The notes under the pieces were generated by a model. The model was given only the letters and a program-made list of their open reading frames with translations, searched no databases and had not been told where the DNA came from. Positions 8,935 to 18,500 of a DNA stretch of 64,000 bases are shown in pieces. The stretch's first letter is position 1. Every line of letters begins with the position of its first letter. This stretch comes from Kitasatospora cineracea (GTDB lineage Bacteria > Actinomycetota > Actinomycetes > Streptomycetales > Streptomycetaceae). Where the stretch lies: assembly GCF_003751605.1 (NCBI RefSeq), contig NZ_RJVJ01000001.1, positions 868,001 through 932,000 of the forward strand. The letters are read 5' to 3'. The position numbers and the translations under genes were made by a program.

Positions 8935-8968
8935 CGTCCGGGGGCCCGCCGCGGCGGGCCCCCGGACG
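8935..8968 (-). terminator. Hairpin terminator of XRE/TPR regulator
   Basis: A 16-bp perfect stem, CGTCCGGGGGCCCGCC and its complement, around two central bases. It starts 7 bases beyond the stop of the minus-strand gene at 8976. Confidence 0.8.
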
Positions 8969-8975
8969 CCGGGCG

Positions 8976-10352
8976 CTACGCGGCCTCGCCGTCCATCCGG
9001 GCGTGGAACTCCCGCACCGCCCGGTGGCCGCGGTACGGCTCCAGCCGGGTGCGGAAGTCGTCCAGGTACTCGACGCCGCGGTTGGAGCGCAGCCCGCTGA
9101 GCAGCCGGACCGCCTCGGTGCCGGTCTCGCAGGCCCGCTCCAGGTCGCGCTGCTGGAGCTGGGCGGTGGCGAGCAGGACCAGGTCGACGGCGCGGCGGCG
9201 GACCCGGTGCGCGGGGTGCAGTTCGAGCGCGGTGCGGGCGTAGTGCTCGGCCCGCTCGCCCTGCTGGAGGTCCCGGTGGCAGTGCGCCAACTCGTCGGCC
9301 AGGTAGGCCTCGTCGAAGTGCACGATCCAGTCGGGGTCGTCGACGGGGTTGCGCCGCTCCATCGCGGCCAGTGCCTTGGCGGCGACGCTCTCGCAGGCGT
9401 ACGCGTCGCCGAGCAGGGCGTGGCCGCGGGCCTCGGCGGCGTAGAACATCGCCATCGCGGTGGGGGTGGCCACCGTGCGGGCGCCCTCCTGGGCGGCGCG
9501 GGCGAGTTGGGCGATCTCCCGGGGGTTGCCGAGGGTCGCCGCGAGGTGGCTCATCGAGGCGGCCAGCACGTAGCCGCCGTAGCCGCGGTCGTCGGCGGCC
9601 TGGGCGAGGCGCAGCGCCTGGATGTAGTACCGCTGGGCGAGGCCGGGCTGGCCGGTGTCGACCGCCATGTAGCCGGCCAGTTCGGTCAGCCGGGCGACGG
9701 CGCCGAAGAGTTGACGGCCCGTCTCGTCGCGGTAGGAGCCGCCGAGGAAGCCGGAGACCACGCTGTTGAGGTAGTGCACCACGACCGGGCGGACGTGGCC
9801 GCTGCCGAAGCGGTGGTCGAGGTCGACCAGCATCTGGGTGGTGGCCCGGATCGCCGCGACGTCGGCCAGGCCGACCCGGGTGCCGCCGGTGCGGGCGACG
9901 ACGGGGTCGGGCGGGGTGATCAGCCAGTCCCGGCTGGGTTCGACCAGCGCGGAGGCGGCGACGGTGGTGCCGGCCAGGAAGTCCCGCTTGCCGACGTCGC
10001 TGCGCCACAGCTCGCAGATCTGCTCCAGCGCGGCGCCCAGGCTGGGCGCGAACTGCAGTCCGACGGCGGAGCTGAGGCTCTTGCCGTCGGCCATGCCGAT
10101 CTCGTCCACGGTCACGCCGCGGCCGAGTTTGCGGCCCAGCGCCTCGGCGATCACCGCGGGCGCCTGCCCGCGTGGTTGTTGCCCGCGCAGCCAGCGGGCG
10201 ACGGAGGTCTTGTCGTAGCGAAGGTCCAGTCCGTGCTCCGCGCCGCAGAGGTTGACCCGGCGGGCCAGGCCCGCGTTGGAGCAGCCCGCCTCCTGGATCA
10301 GCTGCTGCAGGCGCTCGTTCGGCTCTCGTGCGACGAGTGGTCTCGCGGCCAT
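8976..10352 (-). CDS. XRE-type transcriptional regulator with TPR-like sensor domain
   Basis: 458 residues from ATG 10352. The N-terminus (about residues 10-75) is an atypical helix-turn-helix region with SNAGLARRVN and KTSVARWLRGQQPRG. The rest is helical repeats of TPR type (for example LAQRYYIQALRLAQAADDRG and AEHYARTALELHP). The WRSDVGKRDFLAG hinge is shared with many streptomycete regulators of this build, including the one at 44435-45787. Divergent from the primase-like gene, with 255 bases between. Ligand and targets unknown. Confidence 0.8.
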   Translation of the reverse strand: MAARPLVAREPNERLQQLIQEAGCSNAGLARRVNLCGAEHGLDLRYDKTSVARWLRGQQPRGQAPAVIAEALGRKLGRGVTVDEIGMADGKSLSSAVGLQFAPSLGAALEQICELWRSDVGKRDFLAGTTVAASALVEPSRDWLITPPDPVVARTGGTRVGLADVAAIRATTQMLVDLDHRFGSGHVRPVVVHYLNSVVSGFLGGSYRDETGRQLFGAVARLTELAGYMAVDTGQPGLAQRYYIQALRLAQAADDRGYGGYVLAASMSHLAATLGNPREIAQLARAAQEGARTVATPTAMAMFYAAEARGHALLGDAYACESVAAKALAAMERRNPVDDPDWIVHFDEAYLADELAHCHRDLQQGERAEHYARTALELHPAHRVRRRAVDLVLLATAQLQQRDLERACETGTEAVRLLSGLRSNRGVEYLDDFRTRLEPYRGHRAVREFHARMDGEAA

Positions 10353-10607
10353 GGGATTTTTCCGCCTCCCCAACGCCGTCCGGACCCGACCGGAGGGCGA
10401 CGACTGTGCAACACCATGCGGAATACCCACGGTGACGTACCCACTCCCCACGCGCCCGGGTGAATGCCCCTGTGCGCCCCCACTGCGCCCGTTACCGCCC
10501 CTGCTCAGCCGACCGGTTCCGACCAGGATCACCGTCCCGGGTGACAAGCCCCGTTCCGTTCGAAGCGTTCGGCCCCGGGCCGTAACCCGCACTCACGGAC
10601 GGTAGTT

Positions 10608-11312
10608 GTGCAGCACGTGGACAACACCCCGGGAGCCCCCGAACAGAACCTGCCGCCGCTGCTGCTCGAAGCCGTCCGCTACGCCGAGGACCGGCACTGG
10701 GAGGTCGTGCCGGGCGCCTGGCTGCTCGACGGCGACGCCCCGGCCAGCTGCTCCTGCGGCGAGGAGCGCTGCGCGCTCCCCGGCGCGCACCCCCTCGGCG
10801 CGGACTGGCGGAGCCGGGCGAGCTCCGGGCCCGGGGTGGTCCGCACCTGGTGGACGGAGAACCCGGAGGCCTCGATCCTGCTGCCCACCGGCCGGACGTT
10901 CGACGTGCTGGACGTGCCGGAGGTGGCGGGCTGCCTGGCGCTGGCCCGGATGGAGCGGATGGGGCTGCAGCTGGGCCCGGTGGCGGCGGTGCCGGCCGCG
11001 CCGGGGCGCAGCGGGCGGCGGCTGCACTTCCTGGTGCTGCCCGGCGTGGTCGACAAGCTGCCGGACATGCTCCGGCAGATCGGCTGGTCGCCGGAGCGCC
11101 TGGACCTGGTGGCGCGCGGCGAGGGCGACTGGGTGGTGGCCCCGCCGTCCCGGGTCGGCGGGTACGCGTCCGCGCAGTGGGCCCGGCCGCCGTCCGCGCT
11201 GAACCGCTGGCTGCCGGACGCGCTGGAGCTGGTCAGCCCGCTCGCGTACGCCTGCGGGCGCGAGGCCGGGGCGCCGCGCCCCGTGCAGCGCGCGGCGGCG
11301 GCCGTGCGCTGA
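10608..11312 (+). CDS. Bifunctional DNA primase/polymerase-like protein (Prim-Pol N-terminal type)
   Basis: 234 residues from GTG 10608 (GTG 10617 also possible). The start resembles stand-alone streptomycete prim-pol proteins: LLLEAVRYAEDRHWEVVPGAWLL, then a CSCGEERCALPGAHPLG Cys patch and LPTGRTFDVLDVPEVAG. The last segment lies where classical prim-pol enzymes carry a metal-binding Asp. These chromosomal paralogues often lack a complete catalytic triad, and I cannot confirm one here. Strong hairpins lie downstream. Confidence 0.7.
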   Translation: MQHVDNTPGAPEQNLPPLLLEAVRYAEDRHWEVVPGAWLLDGDAPASCSCGEERCALPGAHPLGADWRSRASSGPGVVRTWWTENPEASILLPTGRTFDVLDVPEVAGCLALARMERMGLQLGPVAAVPAAPGRSGRRLHFLVLPGVVDKLPDMLRQIGWSPERLDLVARGEGDWVVAPPSRVGGYASAQWARPPSALNRWLPDALELVSPLAYACGREAGAPRPVQRAAAAVR

Positions 11313-11376
11313 CCTCCCGAGCGTGCCCCCGGCCGATCCGGTGGGGGGCCGTCCGCGCGACACCCCGCGCGGCCGT

Positions 11377-11414
11377 GGCGGGCCCGGCCTCCCGATCCGG
11401 AGGCCGGGCCCGCC
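11377..11414 (+). terminator. Hairpin terminator of primase-like gene
   Basis: A 16-bp perfect stem, GGCGGGCCCGGCCTCC at 11377-11392 with its complement at 11399-11414, and a 6-base loop. Confidence 0.8.
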
Positions 11415-11779
11415 GTTCGCCTGCTCGGGGCGCCCGCCGCGGGCCGTCCCGGGCCGCCGCCGGGCCGTCCGGAGCGCGATCTTCCGGAACCGGTCGTCAT
11501 ACCCGCAGGTCAAGGCGGGAAGCCCACCGATCGGGTGACATCGCTCAAGGATTGGCCCCGGTTGCCGAGGGGATCATCCTCAGCGTCGGCACGGAACCGG
11601 TGGAGCGGAAGGAGAGCGGACGGGCCGAGAGCGCGGGGGGCTGCCGGGAGGGCGTTCGGACGGGGAAGCCGAATGCGGCAGCGGGAGGGAGCAGGGAGGG
11701 AGCAGGGTACGGCCGGGCGCGGCCGGGGAGCCGCGCACGACCGGCCCGCAGCGGGTGGGGACAGGAGGGGAGCGGGGTG

Positions 11780-11829
11780 GGGAACGGCGCAGGGCCCGGT
11801 GTGGGGACACCGGGCCCTGCGCCGTTCCC
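11780..11829 (-). terminator. Long perfect hairpin behind dmdR1
   Basis: Arms of 23 bp, 11780-11802 and 11807-11829, are exact complements around a GGGG tetraloop (minus strand CCCC). It begins 21 bases past the stop of the minus-strand gene at 11851. Confidence 0.85.
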
Positions 11830-11850
11830 TACCCCGACCCGCTCCGCGGG

Positions 11851-12540
11851 CTACGCCTGGACGACGAAGACGTGCGCGGCGATCTCCTTGCCGAGCTCGG
11901 CCGCGCTCTCGCCGCTGCCGACCAGCACGCCGCCGGAGGCCGGGGCGACCCGGACCGTCGCCCCCGGGCGGACGCCCGCCCGGCGCAGGGTGCGCATCAG
12001 CTCGCCGTCGGTCTGGATCGGCTCGCCGATCCGGCGGACCACCACGTCCACCCCGTCCTTGCCCGCGACGGCCTCCAGCGTCACCAGCCCGGCGTCGTAG
12101 CCCTCGCCCTCGGCCTTGGTGTCACCGAGCTCGTCCAGGCCCGGGATCGGGTTGCCGTACGGGGACTGGGTGGGGTGGCCGAGCATGGCGAGCACCTTGC
12201 GCTCGACCGTCTCGCTCATCACGTGCTCCCAGCGGCAGGCCTCCTCGTGGACCTGCTCCCACTCCAGGCCGATCACGTCCACCAGCAGGCACTCGGCGAT
12301 CCGGTGCTTGCGCATCACCCGGACGGCCAACTTGCGTCCCTCGCCGGTCAGTTCGAGGTGCCGGTCCTCGGCGACCTGGAGCAGGCCGTCCCGCTCCATC
12401 CGGCCCACCGTCTGGCTCACCGTGGGGCCGGACTGCTCCAGCCGCTCGGCGATCCGGGCGCGCATCGGGGTGATGCCTTCCTCCTCCAGCTCCAGGATGG
12501 TGCGGAGGTACATCTCAGTGGTGTCGATCAGCCCTGACAT
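11851..12540 (-). CDS. dmdR1: DtxR/IdeR-family iron-dependent transcriptional repressor
   Basis: 229 residues from ATG 12540. An N-terminal winged helix is followed by the metal-binding/dimerisation domain (HRIAECLLVDVIGLEWEQVH, then CRWEHVMSETVE with the Cys/His/Glu ligand set). An SH3-like C-terminal domain follows (about residues 150-229). Length and order match IdeR and DmdR1, which use Fe(II) as co-repressor on siderophore and iron-storage genes. The arrangement divergent from a SIS-domain gene is that of the S. coelicolor dmdR1 locus. I found no clear iron box in the window. Confidence 0.9.
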   Translation of the reverse strand: MSGLIDTTEMYLRTILELEEEGITPMRARIAERLEQSGPTVSQTVGRMERDGLLQVAEDRHLELTGEGRKLAVRVMRKHRIAECLLVDVIGLEWEQVHEEACRWEHVMSETVERKVLAMLGHPTQSPYGNPIPGLDELGDTKAEGEGYDAGLVTLEAVAGKDGVDVVVRRIGEPIQTDGELMRTLRRAGVRPGATVRVAPASGGVLVGSGESAAELGKEIAAHVFVVQA

Positions 12541-12693
12541 CGCCCCTGGCTCCGTTCTTCGGTGTCCTCACCGCCAATTCTGACGCATGGGGATGACAAC
12601 CGGCTGCGGCCGCCCGCTATGCCCGGTCCTTTTCGTCGTGGTTGACAGCCGGGTCCGGCGCGGGCCACCGTGCACGCCGTAGCTTTCTCCCAG

Positions 12694-12709
12694 AGCGGTC
12701 TGGACCACC
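12694..12709. promoter_or_regulatory. Candidate dre site (DasR operator) before nagS
   Basis: AGCGGTCTGGACCACC matches the dre core GGTCTAGACCAC at all but one base. It lies 30 bases before the nagS start codon. A TTGACA hexamer at 12642-12647 upstream may be part of the promoter. The site fits an amino-sugar gene repressed by DasR. Confidence 0.65.
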
Positions 12710-12738
12710 CGGCCGCCCCGAACGCGGACGGAGCAGAG

Positions 12739-13488
12739 ATGAGCGAACTGGTCGGCCGGTACCTGGACGCCGCCGTGGCCCACCTGGAGCGGATCCGCGC
12801 CGAGGAGGGGGAGAACATCGAGGCCGCCGCGGAGCTGCTCGCCGAGGCCGTCGAGCACGGCCGGCGGATCTTCACCTACGGTGCCGGGCACTCCTCGCTG
12901 GCCGCCCAGGACGTGGTCTACCGGGCCGGCGGCCTGGTCGTGATGAACCTGCTGAACGTCCCCGGGATGACCGGCGTCAACGTGATGCCCGCCCACCTGG
13001 GCAGCGCCCTGGAGCGGGTCTCCGGCCTGGCCACCACCACGCTCGACCTCACCCCGGCCCGCAGCGGCGACCTGCTGTTCGTGATCTCGCTCTCCGGCCG
13101 CCAGGTGATGCCGGTCGAGCTGGCCCGGCACGCCCGCGACCGCGGCCTGAAGGTGATCGGCGTGACCTCGCTGGCCTACCCGGGCGCGGTCGGCTCCAAC
13201 GACCCGTCCGGCACCTACCTCAAGGACAACTGCGACGTCGTCCTGGACAGCAAGATCGGCCTCGGCGACGGCGAGCTCGACCACCCCGGCGCCGGCGCCC
13301 CGTTCGGCTCGGTCTCCACCATCACCACCAGCGCCCTGATGCAGTCCGTGACGGCCGCCGCGATCGGCAAGCTGGCCGACCGGGGCATCACCCCGCCGCT
13401 GTTCCGCTCCGGGAACGTGGACGGCGGCACCGAGTGGAACAACAAGGTGATCGCCGACAACGCGGACCGGATCTTCTACGCCTGGTAG
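12739..13488 (+). CDS. nagS: SIS-domain phosphosugar/aminosugar enzyme, NagS-type
   Basis: 249 residues from ATG 12739 (GGACGGAG upstream); the frame is open earlier, but a dre site occupies the leader. SIS fold signatures are clear: FTYGAGHSSLAAQDVVYRAG (sugar-binding Ser loop), GDLLFVISLSGRQVMPVELA and LKVIGVTSLAYPG. In S. coelicolor the gene next to dmdR1 in this arrangement has been reported as NagS, acting on N-acetylglucosamine-derived substrates in an aminosugar-toxicity pathway. I assign the name from family resemblance and gene order. Confidence 0.75.
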   Translation: MSELVGRYLDAAVAHLERIRAEEGENIEAAAELLAEAVEHGRRIFTYGAGHSSLAAQDVVYRAGGLVVMNLLNVPGMTGVNVMPAHLGSALERVSGLATTTLDLTPARSGDLLFVISLSGRQVMPVELARHARDRGLKVIGVTSLAYPGAVGSNDPSGTYLKDNCDVVLDSKIGLGDGELDHPGAGAPFGSVSTITTSALMQSVTAAAIGKLADRGITPPLFRSGNVDGGTEWNNKVIADNADRIFYAW

Positions 13489-13598
13489 CACCCTTCGGCG
13501 ACCCGCCCCATTCGGCCAACTCCGGCCTCGCCCGCGTAAGTTCACCCGGCGCTGGGAAGGACTCACGGGACCGGTGAGACTGCGCTGCGGGGGCGGGG

Positions 13599-14561
13599 AT
13601 GGCGGCTGGGACGGGGCGTTCGATCGGCTTCGTGCGGGAGCAGGACCTGCTCCCGCGCGTCTTCTGGGCCGCCGACGGCGCGTCCCTGCAGGGCCAGGCC
13701 CGGGCGGTGGCGCTCTCCCGCTGGGAGCTGCTGCTGCTGGTGGGCGCCGCCTTCGCGGGCTCCGCGGACGGCCCGGTCTGGGCCTGGGCCGCCGCCGTGG
13801 CCTACCTCGGCGCGCTGTTCATCGCCGTCACCGTCGCCCGGCAGAACCCGCAGCGGCTCTGGTACGACGGCCGGGCGGTCGCCGAGTCGGTGAAGACCCT
13901 GGTGTGGAAGTACGCGGTGCGCGCCGACTCCTACCAGCCGCCGCCGCGCAAGCTGCCCGACGCCGAGCGCCTCTACGACGTCCAACTCTCGGGAATCCTC
14001 GGCGAGTTCGACACCGACCTGGTCTCCCCCGGGGTCACCGAGGAGCTGAGCACCTGGCGCGCCCCGGCCCGCCACCCGCAGATCACCGACACCATGGAGA
14101 AGCTGCGCGAGCAGCCGCTGCCGGTGCGCCGCGAGGTCTACCTGCGCGAACGGGTGCAGAGCCAGCGCCAGTGGTACCAGGCCAAGGCCGTCCAGTGCCG
14201 CAACGCCACCCGCCGGGTCGGCCGGCTGGCCATCGTGCTGCCCGCGGCCGGCCTGCTGCTGGCCGTGCTGCGCGCGCTCGGCGAGTTCGGCTTCGACGCG
14301 CTCGGCTCGATCTCCGCCGTCGCCGCCTCCGTCTCCGCCTGGGCCCAGCTGCGCCAGTACCGTCCGCAGGCCGCCGCCTACACCCTGGCCGCCGCCGAAC
14401 TCTCCAAGGTGGAAGCCCTGTTGGCCTCCGTCGACCTGAGCGCCGCGGACTCCGAGGAGACCTGGGCCCGGCTCGCCCGGGACGCCGAGGACGCCATCTC
14501 CCGCGAGCACACCACCTGGCAGGCGCGCCGCGAGGTGCGCAGCCTCGACATCCCCAGCTGA
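13599..14561 (+). CDS. DUF4231/SLATT-like membrane protein
   Basis: 320 residues from ATG 13599. Two hydrophobic hairpins are visible. The first pair is at about 43-83 (WELLLLVGAAFAGS... and WAWAAAVAYLGALFIAV). The second is at about 207-248 (LAIVLPAAGLLLAVL... and ISAVAASVSAW). A conserved charged middle segment (YLRERVQSQRQWYQAKA) and a cytoplasmic helix with a Glu-rich C-terminus complete it. This is the layout of DUF4231/SLATT proteins, proposed as pore-forming effectors in nucleotide-signalling conflict systems. The downstream hydrolase gene begins 16 bases later. Confidence 0.65.
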   Translation: MAAGTGRSIGFVREQDLLPRVFWAADGASLQGQARAVALSRWELLLLVGAAFAGSADGPVWAWAAAVAYLGALFIAVTVARQNPQRLWYDGRAVAESVKTLVWKYAVRADSYQPPPRKLPDAERLYDVQLSGILGEFDTDLVSPGVTEELSTWRAPARHPQITDTMEKLREQPLPVRREVYLRERVQSQRQWYQAKAVQCRNATRRVGRLAIVLPAAGLLLAVLRALGEFGFDALGSISAVAASVSAWAQLRQYRPQAAAYTLAAAELSKVEALLASVDLSAADSEETWARLARDAEDAISREHTTWQARREVRSLDIPS

Positions 14562-14577
14562 GCAGGAGGGCCACCGC

Positions 14578-15447
14578 GTGGCGACACGGAGGATCGAGAC
14601 GCCGGACGGCGGCGTCCTCGCCGTCGAGACGTCCGGGGACCCGTCCGGCCACCCGGTGTTCCTGCTGCACGGGACGCCGGGCAGCCGGGTCGGCCCGGCT
14701 CCGCGCGGCGCCGTGCTGGCCCGGATGCGGGTCCGGCTGATCTCCTTCGACCGGCCCGGCTACGGCGACTCCACCCGGCTGCCCGGCCGCGACGTGGCCG
14801 CCGCGGCGACCGACGTCACCGTCATCGCCGACGCGCTCGGCCTCGACCGCTTCGCCGTGGTCGGCCGCTCCGGCGGCGGCCCGCACGCGCTGGCCTGCGC
14901 CGCGCTGCTGCCCGACCGGGTCCGCCGGGCGGCCACCCAGGTCTCGCTGGCCCCGCGCCACGCGGACGGCCTGGACTGGTTCGAGGGCATGACCCCGTCC
15001 AACGAACACGCCTACCGGCAGGCCGAGTTGGGCCAGCCGCGGATCGCCGGCCAGTTCCAGGTCCGGTCCCGGGTGATCCGCCGCGACCCGGCCCAGCTGA
15101 TCCGCAACCTGGTCCCCGAACTGACCCCGCCGGACCGCACCGTGGTCGCCGACATCGGCATCCGCCGGATCCTGCACTCCACCTACCGGCAGGCGTTCCG
15201 CTACGGCGCCGACGGCTGGATCGACGACGTGCTGGCCTTCATCGCCGACTGGGGCTTCGCCGTGGAGAGCATCCGCGCCCCGGTCCGGCTCTGGCACGGC
15301 GCCGAGGACCGGTTCTCCCCGGTCGGCCACTCCGCCTGGCTGGCCGACCACATCCCCGGCGCCCAGCTCTACCTCGAACCGGGCGCCGCCCACTTCGGCG
15401 CCCTCAAGGAGATGACCGACGCCATCCGCTGGGCCGCCCACGCCTAG
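14578..15447 (+). CDS. Alpha/beta-fold hydrolase
   Basis: 289 residues from GTG 14578 with AGGAGG 9 bases upstream. The catalytic triad is visible: nucleophile Ser in VVGRSGGGPHALAC, Asp in WHGAEDRFSPVGH and His in GAAHFGALKEM. The oxyanion-hole motif HGTPGSR is near residue 32. Substrate unknown. Probably an operon with the DUF4231-like gene. Transcription ends at the hairpin 15467-15513, where the FxS operon arrives from the other side. Confidence 0.85.
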   Translation: MATRRIETPDGGVLAVETSGDPSGHPVFLLHGTPGSRVGPAPRGAVLARMRVRLISFDRPGYGDSTRLPGRDVAAAATDVTVIADALGLDRFAVVGRSGGGPHALACAALLPDRVRRAATQVSLAPRHADGLDWFEGMTPSNEHAYRQAELGQPRIAGQFQVRSRVIRRDPAQLIRNLVPELTPPDRTVVADIGIRRILHSTYRQAFRYGADGWIDDVLAFIADWGFAVESIRAPVRLWHGAEDRFSPVGHSAWLADHIPGAQLYLEPGAAHFGALKEMTDAIRWAAHA

Positions 15448-15466
15448 CCCGCTGCGCGCGCTGCGT

Positions 15467-15513
15467 GGGAACAGGGGCGGGGGGGACCGCGCGGTTCCCC
15501 CGCCCCTGTTCCC
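15467..15513. terminator. Bidirectional hairpin terminator
   Basis: Arms of 17 bp (15467-15483 and 15497-15513, GGGAACAGGGGCGGGGG and its complement) around a loop containing ACCGCGCGGT, which can pair with itself. It lies between the convergent alpha/beta-hydrolase gene and fxsT, so it can stop both. Confidence 0.85.
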
Positions 15514-15522
15514 GTCCCCGCC

Positions 15523-18500
15523 TCACAGCGGCTGCGGCTCCAGGTCCCGGTTGCTGCGCTGCCAGCCGCGGGCCGCGACCACCGACGGGTGCTCCTCGCC
15601 GAAGAGTTCGACCAGTCCGGCGACCGCCTGCATCCGCAGCGCCTCCGCCTCGCTGCGGCGGCCCGCGTCGCGCAGCGTGATGGCGAGGTTGGCCTGGCAG
15701 ACCAGCGCGTCCGGGTGGGTGGCGCCGTACCGCTGGGAGAGGCCCTCGTGGGCGGTGCGGCCGAGCGTCTCGGCCTCCCGGTGCTCGCCGTTCTCGGCGA
15801 GCGCGTTGGCCAGGTTGATGGCGGCGTTGAGGACGAAGGGGTGGTCGTCGCCGAGGACCCGGGCCAGGCCGGCCGCCGCGGTGCGGCCGTGGGTGATGGC
15901 GCCCTCCAGGTCGCCGGAGCCGCGCAGGTAGATGGCGAGGTTGTTCTCGCAGGCGAAGGTGAACGGGTGGTCGTCGCCGAACAGCCGCCGGTGGCCCTCG
16001 TAGGCGTCGGTGGCGATGTCGCGGGCGGTCTCCTTGTCGCCGGCGGCGCTGTGGTCGGCGGCCAGGTTGAGCCGGCAGGCCAGCGCGTCGGCGAAGTCGG
16101 GGCCGAACAGGTCGACGTAGCGCTCGTAGGTCCGCTCGGTGAGTTCCCGGGCCTCGGTGTACTGGCCGGCCCGGCGCAGCGAGACGGCCAGCGACTTGGC
16201 GTTGCGCAGCTCCTCCGGCAGGTCGGACTGCTGGAGGTCGGCGAAGGCCTCGGTGACCTCCCGCAGCAGTTCCACCGAGCCCTTGTAGTCGCCCATCTCG
16301 CGCAGGTCGCGGGCCAGGTTGGACTTGGTGCCCAGGGTGTAGGGGTGGTGCGGGCCGCGGACGGCGGCGTTGCGCTCGACGGTGTCCTGGTCGAGGTCGC
16401 GGGCGGCGAGGCTGTTGCCGACCAGGCGGTGGTCGATGGCGAGGTTGTTGGCGACGGTGAGGGTGCGCGGGTCGTCCTCGCCGAAGAGTTCGACGAACTG
16501 GTCGTAGGTGTCCTGGTCGAGGGCGAGCGCCTCCTGGAACCGGTTGAGGTAGCGCAGGTCGGCGGCCATCGAGTTGGCGGTCATCAGGGTGTACGGGTGG
16601 TGCTCGCCGAGGAGTTCGCGCTGGCCGAGCAGGGTGGCCTGGTTGAGCGCCAGGGACTCGCCGTAGGAGCCCTTGGAGCGCAGCACGTTGGCGATCTGCA
16701 GGCGCAGGCTGAGGATCTGCCGGCGCCAGATCTTCTGCTCGGCCTGGTCGGGTTCGCTCTCGGAGCGGACGGTCCAGGCGGCGTCGAGCTGGCGGCCGAG
16801 CTGCAGGGCCTGGTCGAGGTCGACGCGCTTCCACAGGTAGCGGACCCGGTCGATGAGCAGTTCGCGCACCTCGCGCTCGTCGCAGTCCTGGGCCCGGGAC
16901 GGCGTGAGGTGGGGCCAGATCTTCTCCAGGGTGGGCCAGTTGGCGGGGTCGTCGGTGTCGCCGCGGGAGGGCCGGGCGTTGACCAGGATGCGGTGCACCT
17001 GGTGCATGGCGAGGTTGCGCTCGTTCTCGCTCATGCCGCTGCGGACGACGGCCTGGACCAGCCGGTGGACCTGGAAGGAGTCGGAGCCGGCGTCGGTCTT
17101 GGCCAGCGCGTAGCGGCTGACGGCGCGCAGCACCTTGCCGAGCAGGAAGGTGTCGGTGAGTTCCTCGTCGTACGGGAACAGCGCGATCCGCATCTGCTCG
17201 GAGAAGAAGAACTGCCGCAGCGAGATCGGCTCGGGCGCGAAGAACGCGCACAGTTCGAGCAGCCGCACGGCGGCCGGGGACTGCTCGCGCAGCCGGGCGA
17301 TCGAGACGTTCCAGGTGAGGCCGACGGGGGTCGGGTAGTCGACGGGGGTCTCGCCGGCCGCGAGGACCTTGGTGGCCTCGGCCTTGAGCTGGTTGACGTA
17401 GGTCTCCACCGGGGTGCGGGTGGTCTCCAGCCAGGCGGCGGCGACCTCGACGGCCAGCGGCAGGTCGCCGACCGCCTCGGCGACCCGGTCGGCGTCGGCG
17501 CGGGCCAGGCCGCGGACCCGGCGGGTGAGGTGGTCGACGGACTCGGTGCGGTCGAAGACGTCGACGTTGAGCACGCCGGCCTGCCCGGACCAGCCCTGGT
17601 TGCGGGAGGTGACCAGGATGTGGCCGGGGCCGTCGGGGAAGAACCGGCGGATCTCGCCCGGCTCGTCCGCGTTGTCGAAGATCAGCAGCCAGTTGGGGGT
17701 CGGGATGCCCTGCCGGAGCGCGTCGCGGGTGGCCTGGGCGGCCTCGCTGACGTTGTCGCCGACCCGCAGTCCGAGCCGCCCGGCGAGGTCGGCGAGGTCG
17801 GCGACCACGTTCTCGCTCTGCTCGGCGTCGATCCACCACACCAGGTCGTAGTGCGACATGTAGCGGTGCGCGTACTCCAGCGCGACCTGGGTCTTGCCGA
17901 CGCCGCCGAGGCCGTACAGGGTCTGCGGCGGCGGCAGCACCGCGGTGGTGCCGCCGGCCAGTTGGGCCCGCAGGTCGTCGAGGACCTTGACCCGGCCGGT
18001 GAACGAGTGGTTGCGCTGCGGCACCTCCCAGTAGGTGGGCTTGGTGCCGGGGAAGCGCGGCGCGCCGGGGCTGCGCTCGGGCAGTTCGGTCTCGGTGCGG
18101 CCGAGCGCCCGCAGCAGCGCGGTGGCGGCGGCGGCCTCGTCGCGGCCGATCAGGTCGACCGGGTTGCGGTTGTTGTACGGCGCGTTGAGGCGCACGTCGG
18201 AGACCCGGACCGGGATCAGCTGGCGGCGGGCCCCGGCCGGGTCCGCCAGCACGGTGCGGTCCCACAGCGCCTGGGCCTGCGGGGACTGCAGGTAGGAGGA
18301 GGACAGCAGGGCGACGGTGCGGTACGCGGAGTCGATGCCGCGGCCGGTGGCCTCGCGCGGGTTGGCCCCGGCGCCGAGGTCGCGCGGGACGACCCGGTAG
18401 CCGGCGTCGGCGAGCAGCGCGGAGATCCAGTCCGCCCAGGCCCGGTCCTCGGGGACGTAGCTGAGGTACAGGTCGGCGGGCGCGGTGGGGCGGCGGCGGG

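Larger units (their letters stand above)
11313..11850. other. Gene-free stretch with two strong hairpins
   Basis: No supported coding sequence. The hairpin at 11377-11414 serves the upstream plus-strand gene and the one at 11780-11829 the minus-strand dmdR1. The middle (11415-11779) is G/A-rich on the plus strand, with reading frames that lack start signals. I see nothing else in it. Confidence 0.6.
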
